Below are positions 6,780-15,094 of a stretch of DNA of 34,876 bases, one piece after another. Where the stretch lies: the NCBI GenBank assembly GCA_944386845.1, contig CALXCP010000011.1:1-34876 (forward strand), read 5' to 3'. The translations under genes and the position numbers were made by a program. Source of the stretch: an uncultured Oscillospiraceae bacterium (lineage in GTDB: Bacteria; Bacillota; Clostridia; Oscillospirales; Oscillospiraceae). The notes beneath the pieces were generated by a model. The model was not told where the DNA came from and did not search any database. It worked only from the letters and a program-made list of their open reading frames with translations. Numbering within the stretch: the stretch's first letter is position 1; each line of letters opens with the position of its first letter.

Positions 6780-7715
6780 ATGGCCTATATGCCTCTCCAC
6801 AAGGAAGAACTGTATCTGGAAACCAACAAGATGCCCAAGATCTGGGATCTGTCTCAGCCCTGGGGCTGGGATACCCCCCTGTGGCCGTTCCCCGGCGCCC
6901 GTTCTGACCTGAACTTCCCCCGCGGCCAGTATCTGGAGCGCTTCCACAAGCGTACCAACACCTACACCGGCACCCTGCATGCCGCCACCCACTGCGACGC
7001 CCCCAACCACACCCTGCACGAGGAAGAGGTCGACCGCGCCCGCTACGGCTACACCCTGGCCGAGCTGCCCCTGGAGCACTGCATCGGCTCCGGCGTCATC
7101 GTTGACCTGACCTGGATGTACGACGAGTTCGAGGAGGCCTTCAACAAGGCCGGCGGCGACCCCGCCAAGATGGGCGAGTGGGCCGAGGTCCCCGGCAAGA
7201 AGGGCGCCATCTGGCACGTCATCACCCCTGAGGACGTGGAGAAGGCCCTGAAGAAGGACAACCTGGAGATCCGTCCCAACGACTGGGTCGTGCTGAACAC
7301 CGGCTTCCACCGCTATTGGCGCATCAACAACGACAAGTACTTCAACTACTATCCCGGCAACGGCCCCGAGCTGGCCAAGTGGCTGATGCTGGAGAAGAAG
7401 ATCAAGGGCATCGCCGGTACTTACGGCGCTTCCGACTCCGTGGTGTGGCACTGCCCCGCCAAGGAGCAGATGCCCTGGCTGGCCAACAACTACAAGCTGG
7501 CCACCGGCCGCGACATCGACGTCGACTACCCCGACTATGAGCCCTGCCACCGTCTGTTCGGTCAGCACGGCGTCATCGCCGTGGAGAACGCCGGCGGCGA
7601 CATCGATCAGGTCACCGGCAAGCGCATGACCATCGCTGCCTTCCCCTTCCGCTGCGAGGCTGCCGACGGCGGCATGGTCCGTCTGGTCGCCTGGGAAGAG
7701 GGCACCAAGTGGTAA
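6780..7715 (+). CDS. Cyclase family protein (metal-dependent hydrolase, KynB-like fold)
   Basis: Member of the cyclase / kynurenine-formamidase-like family (PF04199 type), metal-dependent hydrolases acting on amides, lactones or cyclic ketones. 311 residues. The metal motif HxxTHxDxPxH is intact as H67, H71, D73 and H77 (HAATHCDAPNH). ATG 6780 follows AAGGAGGAACTTGTC. Codon use is strikingly different from neighbours: Arg is mostly CGC/CGT and C-ending codons dominate, as expected for a highly expressed gene. First gene after the MerR-type promoter, 95 bases before a hydroxyacyl-CoA-dehydrogenase-like gene. The real substrate is unknown; kynurenine formamidase is possible but larger and different homologues exist. 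Confidence 0.85.
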   Translation: MAYMPLHKEELYLETNKMPKIWDLSQPWGWDTPLWPFPGARSDLNFPRGQYLERFHKRTNTYTGTLHAATHCDAPNHTLHEEEVDRARYGYTLAELPLEHCIGSGVIVDLTWMYDEFEEAFNKAGGDPAKMGEWAEVPGKKGAIWHVITPEDVEKALKKDNLEIRPNDWVVLNTGFHRYWRINNDKYFNYYPGNGPELAKWLMLEKKIKGIAGTYGASDSVVWHCPAKEQMPWLANNYKLATGRDIDVDYPDYEPCHRLFGQHGVIAVENAGGDIDQVTGKRMTIAAFPFRCEAADGGMVRLVAWEEGTKW

Positions 7716-7735
7716 TTTCTTGACCCAGCCTTACG

Positions 7736-7768
7736 CTTTTGGCCCCACGGATCCCGTGGGGCCAAAAG
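7736..7768 (+). terminator. Strong intergenic hairpin between the cyclase and dehydrogenase genes
   Basis: Perfect 15-bp inverted repeat (7736-7750 with 7754-7768) with a three-base loop. No T run follows on the plus strand, so it may protect or process the mRNA or reduce readthrough into the second gene rather than fully terminate. Confidence 0.6.
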
Positions 7769-7810
7769 TTGGATGGGACAAAATCACACACAAAGGAGTA
7801 ACGCGACATC

Positions 7811-8776
7811 ATGAAGACTCTTGCTGATATCAAGAAGATCGCGGTGCTGGGCGCCGGCACCATGGGCCCCGGCATCGCCCAGACCTACGCCATGGGCGGC
7901 TACGAGGTCACCATGTGGACCCGCTCCGAGAACACCCGGAACAAGGCCATCGCCTCCCTGAAGGCCCAGCTGCACACCTTCGCCGAGGAGGGCGAGATCA
8001 AGCCCGAGGACGTGGACACCATCTTCAACCGCATCAACTTCAAGCTGACGGTGGAAGAGGCCGTGGCCGGCGCCGACATGATCCAGGAGACCATCGTGGA
8101 GAACCGGGACGCCAAGGTCGCTCTGTACGAGCAGCTGGCCGCCTGCGTGCCCTCCGACGTGATCATCGCCTCCAACACCTCCGCCATGAACATCTTTGAG
8201 GTGGTGCCCGAGAAGCTGCTGCCCCAGATGATCATCTGCCACTGGTATGCGCCTCCCCACGTCATCCCCCTGGTGGAGGTCGTGAAGAGCGAGCAGGCCC
8301 CCCAGGAGTACGCTGACATCGCCGTGGCCCTGCTGAACAACTGCGGCAAGACCGCCGTGCTGATGAAGAAGTTCATCAAGGGCTACATCGTCAACCGCCT
8401 GCAGCAGTGCCTGAACCGCGAGGTCTTCTTCCTGCTGGACAACGGCTACTGCGACGCCCAGGCCATCGACCTGGCGGCCAAGGCCTCCTTCATCCCCCGG
8501 GCCTGCGTGCTGGGCCTGTGCAAGCGCGCAGACTTCGGCGGGCTGGACATGACCGCCAACAACTACAAGAACAAGTCCTACACCATGCCCGTCAACGGTG
8601 ACGAGCTGCCCAAGACCCTGGAGAAGCTGGTGGACGAGGGCAACCTGGGCATCAAGTCCGGCAAGGGCTTCTACGACTACACCGGCGTGGACATCGAGAA
8701 GCTGAAGGAGAAGCGCGACAAGCAGCTCTTCGAGGTCTTCCGCCTGGAGAAGAAGTTCCTGGCCGACCCCGTCTGA
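7811..8776 (+). CDS. 3-hydroxyacyl-CoA dehydrogenase family protein
   Basis: NAD-dependent 2-domain dehydrogenase, 321 residues. The Rossmann motif is GAGTMGPGIAQ near the start; the catalytic region shows ASNTSAMNI, then CHWYAPPHVIPLVEVV with the active-site His, and later the KGYIVNRLQQ segment. In butyrate-pathway Hbd enzymes the His block reads more like HFFNPxxxMKLVEV; the APPHVIPLVEVV form here is closer to lambda-crystallin, gulonate or carnitine dehydrogenases, so the substrate may be a free 3-hydroxy acid rather than an acyl-CoA. Codon use is strongly biased as in the preceding gene. AAGGAG lies upstream. Probably co-induced with the cyclase. Confidence 0.85.
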   Translation: MKTLADIKKIAVLGAGTMGPGIAQTYAMGGYEVTMWTRSENTRNKAIASLKAQLHTFAEEGEIKPEDVDTIFNRINFKLTVEEAVAGADMIQETIVENRDAKVALYEQLAACVPSDVIIASNTSAMNIFEVVPEKLLPQMIICHWYAPPHVIPLVEVVKSEQAPQEYADIAVALLNNCGKTAVLMKKFIKGYIVNRLQQCLNREVFFLLDNGYCDAQAIDLAAKASFIPRACVLGLCKRADFGGLDMTANNYKNKSYTMPVNGDELPKTLEKLVDEGNLGIKSGKGFYDYTGVDIEKLKEKRDKQLFEVFRLEKKFLADPV

Positions 8777-8811
8777 TCGGGCGCACACAGGTTCCTCTGA
8801 GCTAAAAGATC

Positions 8812-8855
8812 AAAAGGCGCCGCCCCGGCTCATGCGAGCCGGGGCGGCGCCTTTT
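8812..8855. terminator. Bidirectional terminator between the dehydrogenase gene and modC
   Basis: Perfect 20-bp stem (8812-8831 with 8836-8855), four-base loop, AAAA at one edge and TTTT at the other. It serves the convergent transcripts from both sides. Confidence 0.93.
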
Positions 8856-8859
8856 CCGT

Positions 8860-9957
8860 TCACTCGGGGCGCTTGGATAGGGTGGGGCCCAGCCCCTGAC
8901 CCCGGAGGGGGAGGATGGCCTGGGGATCGAAATAGAGCAGCAGCTCCTCCTTCCCGCGGAGGGCCTCCCACTGGGGGGGCTTGAAGCGCAGGTGGAGGAG
9001 GGAGTCGGGGCCGCCGGGGCCCGGGGTTGCGCAGGTGACGACGGTGTCCGTCACGTCGTCGATGACCTGGACCACCCGGCAGAGGATGACGTTCTCCCCC
9101 GGGGCGTCGGCGGGCCGGACGAAATGGGGGCGGATGCCGATCCACCGGATGTCCGGGGGCAGGGGGGAGGCACAGGTGAGGACGGCGCCCCAGTCCAGGG
9201 CCTCCACCCGGCCGCCCTCCAGCGGGCGCACCCGGGAGAAGTTCTTGCACCCGGTGAGCAGGGCGCTCTGGTAGGTGGGGGGGTGGGAGAAGAGCTCCCG
9301 CTTGGGGGCACAGCAGTCCACCCGGCCGTCCTGGATCACCGCCACCCGGTGGCTGATGCGGTAGACCTCGTTCCGGTCGTGGGAGACCAGCACCGCCGGG
9401 CCGGGGAACTCCCCCAGCACCCGCGTGAGCTCCTGCTCCAGCTCCCAGCGCAGGAAGCTGTCCAGGGCGGAGAAGGGCTCGTCCAGCAGCAGGATCTCGG
9501 GCCGGGAGATGAGGATGCGGGCCAGGGCCACCCGCTGCTGCTGCCCGCCGGAGAGCTGGGAGGGCCGGTGGGAGGCCAGGTCAGTGAGATAGAACTTCTC
9601 CATGACGGCCCGGCACAGGGCCCGCTTCTCCTGCCGGGAGACCTTCTCCCGGATGCCGGCGGTGATGTTCTGCTCCACCGTCATATTGGGGAAGAGGGCA
9701 TAGTTCTGGAACAGAAGGCCCACGTGCCGCTTCTGAGGGGGCAGGTCGATGCGCCGGGCCGAGTCGAACAGCACCCGGCCGTTGAGGACGATGCGCCCCT
9801 CGTCGGGGGTGACCACCCCGGCGATGCACCGGAGGGTCATGCTCTTGCCGCAGCCCGAGGCCCCCAGCAGAGCCAGGGTCTCCCCGTCGGCGGCGGACAG
9901 CTCCATGTCCAGCACGAAGCCGCCGAAGTCCTTTTTGATCTTCAGCTCCAGCGACAT
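8860..9957 (-). CDS. modC: Molybdate ABC transporter ATP-binding protein ModC
   Basis: ATPase of the molybdate (or tungstate) importer, cytoplasmic. 365 residues. Walker A GASGCGKS at 32-39, Q-loop LLFQNYALFP at 81-90, ABC signature LSGGQQQR at 135-142, Walker B ILLLDE at 155-160, then an H-loop VLVSHD. The C-terminal part from about residue 240 fits the TOBE/MOP-type domain that binds oxyanion in ModC. It starts one base after the modB stop (TGACATG), so the two are coupled. Its end abuts a bidirectional terminator. CysA or PotA are relatives; the Moco gene neighbourhood decides for ModC. Confidence 0.88.
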   Translation of the reverse strand: MSLELKIKKDFGGFVLDMELSAADGETLALLGASGCGKSMTLRCIAGVVTPDEGRIVLNGRVLFDSARRIDLPPQKRHVGLLFQNYALFPNMTVEQNITAGIREKVSRQEKRALCRAVMEKFYLTDLASHRPSQLSGGQQQRVALARILISRPEILLLDEPFSALDSFLRWELEQELTRVLGEFPGPAVLVSHDRNEVYRISHRVAVIQDGRVDCCAPKRELFSHPPTYQSALLTGCKNFSRVRPLEGGRVEALDWGAVLTCASPLPPDIRWIGIRPHFVRPADAPGENVILCRVVQVIDDVTDTVVTCATPGPGGPDSLLHLRFKPPQWEALRGKEELLLYFDPQAILPLRGQGLGPTLSKRPE

Positions 9958-9958
9958 G

Positions 9959-10696
9959 TCAGGCCCCCTCCTTCCCGGTCCGGCGGCGCCGGGCGGTGGG
10001 GATGAAGTCCCGCCGCTCCAGCATGTTCACCGCCAGCAGCACCACCGCCGAGATGGCCAGGTTCACCAGTACCCACTTCAGGGCCTCGGCGTCCTGCCCC
10101 GTCTGCCAGAGGTTGTACACCGTGGTGGAGATGGTGTTGGTCTTGCCGGGGATGTAGCCGGCGATCATGCTGGTGGCGCCGAACTCTCCCAGCCCCCGGG
10201 CGAAGGCCAGCACGGTGCCCGCCAGGATGCCCTGCCGGCTGGCCGGCATGATGACCCGCCAGAAGATGTAGGTGTTGGACAGCCCGAGAGTCTGCCCCGA
10301 GTAGCGCAGGGTGGGGTCCACGCTCTCGAAGGCGCCCCGGGCGGTGCGGTACATCAGGGGGAAGGCCACCACCGCCGAGGCGAGGATGGCCGAGTACCAG
10401 GTCATGACCACCTGCAGGTCGAAGGTGGCCAGCAGCCAGCCCCCGAGGGGCCGCCGGTTGCCGAAGAGCATGAGCAGGAAGTAGCCCACCACCGTGGGGG
10501 GCAGCACCATGGGCAGGGTGAGCACCACGTCCAGCACCCCTTTTAACAGCCGGGGCAGCCGGGCGATGTAGTAGGCGGCGAAGATGCCGGTGAAGAAGAC
10601 GATGACGGTGGAGATGGCGGCGATGCGCAGGGAGTTGAACAGGGGGTACCAGTCGGAGACCACCTGCGCCAGGGCGGGGAACATGGACTCTAGCAT
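9959..10696 (-). CDS. modB: Molybdate ABC transporter permease ModB
   Basis: Integral membrane subunit of the molybdate importer, 245 residues with about five to six hydrophobic segments. The permease EAA loop is visible as ARGAFESVDPTLRYSGQTLGLSNTYIFWRVIMP, and LAFARGLGEFGATSMIAGYIPGKT is the ModB/CysU family signature. ATG 10696 has GAGAAGG eight bases upstream. It is preceded by a Moco-riboswitch-like leader with its own terminator and followed by modC. No modA (binding protein) lies in the window, although it is often next to modB. Confidence 0.9.
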   Translation of the reverse strand: MLESMFPALAQVVSDWYPLFNSLRIAAISTVIVFFTGIFAAYYIARLPRLLKGVLDVVLTLPMVLPPTVVGYFLLMLFGNRRPLGGWLLATFDLQVVMTWYSAILASAVVAFPLMYRTARGAFESVDPTLRYSGQTLGLSNTYIFWRVIMPASRQGILAGTVLAFARGLGEFGATSMIAGYIPGKTNTISTTVYNLWQTGQDAEALKWVLVNLAISAVVLLAVNMLERRDFIPTARRRRTGKEGA

Positions 10697-10723
10697 AGCG
10701 GGACCTTCTCTCTTTCTCAGCCG

Positions 10724-10759
10724 AAAAAACGCCGGTATACCCAGGGCGATACCGGCGTT
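10724..10759 (-). terminator. Terminator in the modBC leader
   Basis: 11-bp stem (10728-10738 with 10749-10759), ten-base loop, with the T run TTTTTT on the minus strand just after. It sits between the aptamer-like element and the modB ribosome binding site, the place of an expression platform. Confidence 0.85.
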
Positions 10760-10775
10760 TGGCGTCGACCTTTTC

Positions 10776-10878
10776 TCAGGGAAGGCCGGCCCGTTTCCAG
10801 GCCGACCCCGGCGGCGCGGGGCGCCGCGGCGCAGCGGCGTGGGCCGGAGGGCCGGTAGCCGCTTTTGCTCGGTACGGT
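10776..10878 (-). promoter_or_regulatory. Moco-riboswitch-like leader ahead of modBC
   Basis: On the minus strand this segment shares long blocks with the leader at 16216-16338: CCGAGCAAAAGCGGCTA, GCCGCTGCGCC, and CTGGAAACGGG. The first and second blocks can pair (AGCGGC with GCCGCT), and the third forms a GAAA-tetraloop hairpin whose flanking stem differs by compensating changes between the two copies. Position before molybdate transport genes, length and GNRA tetraloop fit the molybdenum-cofactor riboswitch class (Moco RNA motif). A terminator follows directly. No promoter is evident between it and mogA, so it may act inside the long operon transcript. Confidence 0.75.
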
Positions 10879-10897
10879 ATGCGGTTGTAAAAAGGAC

Positions 10898-11389
10898 TCA
10901 GGGACGGGCGCAGTTGGAGGCGTCCCCACGGAGGATCTCCAGGCCGTGGCCAAGGGCGGGGAGGATGTACTCCAGGCACTCGGTCACCGCCTTGGGGCTG
11001 CCGGGGAGGTTGACGATGAGGGTCCTCTCCCGGATGCCGGCGGAGGCCCTGCTGAGCATGGCCCGGGGGGTGATCTGCAGGGAGAGCCAGCGCATGGCCT
11101 CCGGGATGCCGGGGACGGCCCGCTGGACGATGTCGGCGGTGGCCTCGGGCATGCAGTCCCGGGGGGAGAAGCCGGTGCCCCCGGTGGTGAGGATCAGGTC
11201 GGCGATGTCCCCGTCGGCGATGCGGGCCATCTCGGCGGAGAGCATGCCCCGCTCGTCGGGGAGCAGGACGGTGTGGACTACCTGATAGCCGGCGGCGGTG
11301 ACCAGCTGGGCGATCACCGGGCCGCTCTTATCCTCCCGCTGTCCGGCATAGCCCGAGTCGCTGGAGGTGATGATGGCGACACGATACAT
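10898..11389 (-). CDS. mogA: Molybdopterin adenylyltransferase (MogA/MoaB family)
   Basis: Adenylates molybdopterin, the step before metal insertion by MoeA. The signature TTGGTGFSPRDCMPEAT is intact, with SDSGYAGQREDKSG near the start and LIVNLPGSPKAVTECL near the end, the MogA/MoaB fold. ATG 11389 is preferred over ATG 11398: AAAGGAGG directly abuts the first ATG but lies nine bases before the second (MYRVAI). The product is then 163 residues, normal for the family. Six bases after... the MOSC gene stop lies just upstream. MoaB and MogA cannot be separated by eye. Confidence 0.9.
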   Translation of the reverse strand: MYRVAIITSSDSGYAGQREDKSGPVIAQLVTAAGYQVVHTVLLPDERGMLSAEMARIADGDIADLILTTGGTGFSPRDCMPEATADIVQRAVPGIPEAMRWLSLQITPRAMLSRASAGIRERTLIVNLPGSPKAVTECLEYILPALGHGLEILRGDASNCARP

Positions 11390-11404
11390 GGTTTTCATCC
11401 TCCT

Positions 11405-11857
11405 TTACTGCTGCGGGGTCTCCGGGAGATAGGAGATGGTCAGCTGGTCCCCCTCCGAGATGGTGCCCCCGTGGAGCACCCGGGTGAAGACCCCCTCCCG
11501 GGGCATGATGCAGTCCCCCATGACCTTGTAGATCTCACAGTGGGCGTGGCATTGCTTGCCCACCTGGGTCAGCTCCAGCTCCACGTCGTTGCAGCGGAAC
11601 CGGGTGCCGATGGGCAGCGTCTTGAAGTCGAAGCCGGCCACCACCAGGTTCTCGCCGAAGGCGCCGTCGTCCACCCGGGCCCCCCGGGCCCGGAACTCCT
11701 CCACCCGGTCGTGGGAGAGAAGGGAGACCTGCCGGTGCCATTTTCCGGCGTGGGCGTCGTTCTCGATGCCCCAGTCCTCCAGGAACCGGGCGGTGTGCAC
11801 ATTGGTCTTCTGCGTGCCCTTTTCCGGGCTGACGCAGACCGCGATGACATTTCCCAT
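11405..11857 (-). CDS. MOSC domain protein
   Basis: 150-residue stand-alone MOSC domain, related to the C-terminal domain of Moco sulfurase and to YiiM. MOSC proteins bind or transfer sulfur for molybdenum cofactor. The conserved cysteine lies in GKQCHAHC, following the ELTQVG strand; GAFGENLVV and REGVFTRVLHGG are also family-like. Seven bases separate its start from the moaA stop. Such small MOSC proteins are common inside clostridial Moco operons; the exact step is not known. Confidence 0.88.
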   Translation of the reverse strand: MGNVIAVCVSPEKGTQKTNVHTARFLEDWGIENDAHAGKWHRQVSLLSHDRVEEFRARGARVDDGAFGENLVVAGFDFKTLPIGTRFRCNDVELELTQVGKQCHAHCEIYKVMGDCIMPREGVFTRVLHGGTISEGDQLTISYLPETPQQ

Positions 11858-11864
11858 GGGGATA

Positions 11865-12842
11865 TCAGCCTCCGATCTGGCTCATGCCGTGGTGCTCCAG
11901 AGCCTCCTGCCCGCTGGTGTCGGCGAAGTGGTGCTGGAGCGGCTTGTTGTAGATGGCCTGGCGCACCGCCTCGGCCAGAAAGGCGTCGTCCCGCCCGTCC
12001 TGCATCAGGGCCTTCAGATCCACCCCCAGCTCATACTGCAGGCAGGTCTTGAGAAAGCCCTCCGAGGTGAGGCGCACCCGGTTGCACTCGCTGCAGAACT
12101 GGTGGCTCAGGGCGCTGATGAAGCCCACCTTGCCCGCGAAGCCGGGCAGGGAGAAGTAGTGGCAGGGGCCGTTGCCCAGCCTGCCGTGGAAGGGCTCCAT
12201 GGGGCCGAATCTGGCCTCCAGCATGGCCCGGACCTCGTCCTCCGAGCGGTAGGTCAGCTCCTTGCCCAGGCCGATGGGCATCACCTCGATGAAGCGCACC
12301 GACAGGGGGCGCTCCCGGGCCAGCTCCACCAGGGGGACCAGCTGGTCGTCGTTGCGGCCCATGGGCAGGCAGTTGATCTTCACGTTGAGGCCGGGGCACT
12401 CCAGGGCGGCGTTGAGCCCGGCCAGCACCCGGTCCAGCTCGTCCCGGCGGGTGATGGCCCTGAACTGCTCCCGGTTTAGGGTGTCCAGGCTGATGTTCAC
12501 TCCGTCCAGCCCGGCGGACACCAGGCCGGGCAGCTGCTGGGCCAGCAGCACCCCGTTGGTGGTGAGGGTGACGCACCGGATGCCCGGGATGGCCTTGATG
12601 TCGGCGATGAGCCGGTCCATCCCCCGGCGCACCAGAGGCTCGCCCCCGGTGAGCTTGATCTTGGACAGCCCCAGCCCGGCGAACACCCGGCACAGCCGCA
12701 GGATCTCCTCATAGGAGAGCACTGCGTTGTGGGGCACCCACTGCACCCCCTCCTCGGGCATGCAGTAGACGCACCGGAGGTTGCACCGGTCGGTGACCGA
12801 GATGCGGATATAGTCGATGTCGCGCTGACAGCGGTCGATCAC
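11865..12842 (-). CDS. moaA: GTP 3',8-cyclase MoaA
   Basis: Radical-SAM enzyme converting GTP to 3',8-cyclo-GTP, the first step of Moco synthesis with MoaC. 325 residues. First cluster C20-x3-C24-x2-C27 (DRCNLRCVYCMPEEG), GGEPLVRRG, and a second C-terminal cluster motif CSECNRVRLTSEGFLKTCL. It ends in the conserved MSQIGG, where the two Gly are needed for catalysis. The start is GTG 12842, overlapping the mobB stop by four bases (GTGA), with AAGGAAG upstream. Confidence 0.96.
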   Translation of the reverse strand: MIDRCQRDIDYIRISVTDRCNLRCVYCMPEEGVQWVPHNAVLSYEEILRLCRVFAGLGLSKIKLTGGEPLVRRGMDRLIADIKAIPGIRCVTLTTNGVLLAQQLPGLVSAGLDGVNISLDTLNREQFRAITRRDELDRVLAGLNAALECPGLNVKINCLPMGRNDDQLVPLVELARERPLSVRFIEVMPIGLGKELTYRSEDEVRAMLEARFGPMEPFHGRLGNGPCHYFSLPGFAGKVGFISALSHQFCSECNRVRLTSEGFLKTCLQYELGVDLKALMQDGRDDAFLAEAVRQAIYNKPLQHHFADTSGQEALEHHGMSQIGG

Positions 12843-13360
12843 GGCGTTTCACTTCCTTTGTATCCCGGCAGCCCGAGGCGGTCCAGCAGAAGGTCCGCCA
12901 TGGCGCCGGTGTCTTCCAGCCCCAGGGTGGGCACCCCGGGCAGGGAGAGGGGCAGGTCGGTGACCAGGGCGATGAGGGTGGACGGGTCGCACACCGGCCG
13001 GTCCGAATTGCCCCCCCGGACGATCTCAAATTTGGGCCAGGGGGAGTCCTTGGCCCCCTCCAACAGGATCAGGTCGGCCTCGGGGAACTGGTCCATCAGC
13101 TCCTCCGGGGAGATGCGGGCGGTCTTGACCAGCAGGTACTTCTCCCCGTCGTAGATGGCGGTGCCGTAGGCCCCCGCCCGGCGGTGGCGCCAGCTGTCGG
13201 TGCCCGGCACGTCGGGGTCGAACCGGTGGCCGTCGTGCTTGATGACCGCCACCTGGAAGCCCCGGGCGGTGAGGACGGCGATCAGCTTCTCCAGCAGGGT
13301 GGTCTTCCCCGAGTTCTTCACCCCGGAGACCGCCGCCACCCGGCGCTCAGTCCCGCTCAT
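12839..13360 (-). CDS. mobB: Molybdopterin-guanine dinucleotide biosynthesis protein MobB
   Basis: GTP-binding helper for the guanylated form of Moco. 173 residues, P-loop GVKNSGKTT at 13-21, followed by VAVIKHDGH and [10 protein letters not shown], which are MobB signatures, and [20 protein letters not shown]. mobA is not in the window. Its start overlaps moaC by 14 bases and its stop overlaps moaA by four, so all three are translationally coupled. Confidence 0.93.
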   Translation of the reverse strand: MSGTERRVAAVSGVKNSGKTTLLEKLIAVLTARGFQVAVIKHDGHRFDPDVPGTDSWRHRRAGAYGTAIYDGEKYLLVKTARISPEELMDQFPEADLILLEGAKDSPWPKFEIVRGGNSDRPVCDPSTLIALVTDLPLSLPGVPTLGLEDTGAMADLLLDRLGLPGYKGSETP

Positions 13361-13832
13361 TGACGAACACGCCGGACTTGCCGCCCTCTTTCCGGACCAG
13401 GTGGATGTCCCCGATGGTCATGGACTTGTCGATGGCCTTGCACATGTCGTACACGGTGAGCAGGGCCACCGACACCCCGGTGAGGGCCTCCATCTCCACC
13501 CCCGTCAGGCCGGTGAGCTTGACGGTGCACTGGGCGGTGATGGTGTTGCGGTCCGGGTCCACCTGAAAGTCGATGGCCGCCTTGTTGAGCATCAGGGGGT
13601 GGCACATGGGGATCAGGTCGGGGGTGCGCTTGGTGGCCATGATGCCGGCCACCCGGGCCACCCCCAGCACATCGCCCTTGGCCACCGTGTGGTCTACCAC
13701 GGCGCGCATCACCGCGTCGTTGACCTGGATGGTGCCCCGGGCGATGGCCATGCGCTGGGTGGGGGCCTTGCCGGACACGTCCACCATCACGGCGTTTCCG
13801 TTCTCGTCAAAGTGGTTCATTTTCGGTTCCAT
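13347..13832 (-). CDS. moaC: Cyclic pyranopterin monophosphate synthase MoaC
   Basis: Makes cPMP from the MoaA product. 161 residues, full length. Family blocks are [49 protein letters not shown] and [29 protein letters not shown] 13832 has GAGG upstream. It follows moeA by 28 bases and overlaps mobB. Both MoaA and MoaC are present, but moaD and moaE, which add sulfur to cPMP, are absent from the window. Confidence 0.97.
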   Translation of the reverse strand: MEPKMNHFDENGNAVMVDVSGKAPTQRMAIARGTIQVNDAVMRAVVDHTVAKGDVLGVARVAGIMATKRTPDLIPMCHPLMLNKAAIDFQVDPDRNTITAQCTVKLTGLTGVEMEALTGVSVALLTVYDMCKAIDKSMTIGDIHLVRKEGGKSGVFVNERD

Positions 13833-13860
13833 ATCGTCTTACCTCACAGGTCGAAGAAAG

Positions 13861-15078
13861 TCACAGCAGCACCACCGACACCGTCTGCCCGTCGGAGAGG
13901 GGGCCGGAGCCGGCGGGGATGTCCACCAGGCAGTTGCACCCCACCAGGGAGCGCATCTGCCCCGAGGAGTGCCCGGCGGGGAGGGTGACCACCCCGCCGG
14001 CATAGGTGCCCCGGACGAAGCGCCGGCCGGGGCTGGCCTTGGCGAAGGAGCCCCGGAGGACCCCATGGGTCCGCTGCACGTCCAGCCCGGGATCTCCCGA
14101 CAGGGCGGCCAGCATGGGCCGGCCGAAGAGCTCGAAGATGGCGGCGGCGGCGAAGGGATTGCCCGACAGGGCCAGCACCGGCTTGCCGCCCACTGTGGAG
14201 AAGATGGCGGGAGTGCCCGGCTTCACCCTGGTGCGGGTGAAGATCTGCTCCGCGCCCAGCAGGGGGAGGACGGCGTGCATGATGTCCTTTGCCCCCACCG
14301 ACACGCCGCCGGTGGTGATGACGGCGTCGGCCTGCTCCAGAGCGGAGCGCACCGAGGCGGCCACCAGCTCCGGGTCATCCTGGAAGTGCTGGCCGCCGGC
14401 CACCTGGGGGATGCCAAGCTCGTCCAGCCGGCGGGTGAGGAAGGTGAGGTTGGAGTCGTAGATCTTGCCGGGGGGCAGGGGGGAGCCGGGGTAGACCAGC
14501 TCATCCCCGGTGCACAGCACCGCCACCCGGGGCAGAGCACGGACCCGCACCGTCCCCGTCTGCGCGTCGAAGCCGGCGCTGGACAGCACGGCGAAGGCGG
14601 CGGCGTCCAGCCGGGCGCCGGCGGGGAGGAGGACGTCGCCGGTGCGGAAGTCCTCCCCGGCCCGGACGTAGTTGTCCCAGGGGGCCATCTCCCGGTAGAC
14701 CTCCACCGTCTCGCCGCCCAGGTCGGTGTCCTCCTGCCGGATGACGCAGTCACAGCCCGGGGGCAGCATCCCGCCCGTCATGATGCGCACCGCCTGCCCG
14801 GCGGACATGGGGCCGCTGGGGCAGCCGCCCGCGTACACCGTGTCGGATATCGTCAGCCGGGCCGGGCGCTCCCGGCAGGCCCCGGTGGTGTCCGCGGCCC
14901 GGAGGGCGTAGCCGTCGATCGGGGAGCGGTCGAAGGGGGGCTGGTCCATGGGGGAGAGGACGTCGGCGGCCAGCAGGCGTCCCGCCGCCCGGGCGGCGGG
15001 GAGCTCCTCCGCCGGGAGGAGGGGCGCATGGCGGCGGATCTGGTCCAGCGCCTGTTCCACAGTGAGCTCTGTCAGCAT
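13861..15078 (-). CDS. moeA: Molybdopterin molybdenumtransferase MoeA
   Basis: Inserts molybdate into adenylated molybdopterin. 405 residues, normal MoeA length. Blocks in order: SPMDQPPFDRSPIDGYALRA (domain I/III), GQAVRIMTGGMLPPGCDCVIRQED, VAVLCTGDEL, KIYDSNLTFL, TTGGVSVGAKD, and LALSGNPFAA in the MoCF-like domain, then the C-terminal domain IV. ATG 15078 with GGAGGG eight bases upstream is chosen; the longer upstream frame overlaps the preceding gene. Lies 16 bases after the moeA-like gene. Confidence 0.95.
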   Translation of the reverse strand: MLTELTVEQALDQIRRHAPLLPAEELPAARAAGRLLAADVLSPMDQPPFDRSPIDGYALRAADTTGACRERPARLTISDTVYAGGCPSGPMSAGQAVRIMTGGMLPPGCDCVIRQEDTDLGGETVEVYREMAPWDNYVRAGEDFRTGDVLLPAGARLDAAAFAVLSSAGFDAQTGTVRVRALPRVAVLCTGDELVYPGSPLPPGKIYDSNLTFLTRRLDELGIPQVAGGQHFQDDPELVAASVRSALEQADAVITTGGVSVGAKDIMHAVLPLLGAEQIFTRTRVKPGTPAIFSTVGGKPVLALSGNPFAAAAIFELFGRPMLAALSGDPGLDVQRTHGVLRGSFAKASPGRRFVRGTYAGGVVTLPAGHSSGQMRSLVGCNCLVDIPAGSGPLSDGQTVSVVLL

Positions 15079-15094
15079 GTCCGATCCCTCCGCT

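Noticed and set aside
7811..8776. Butyrate-pathway hbd
   Set aside because: No crt, thl, bcd or etf genes are adjacent and the active-site His block differs, so only the family name is given.
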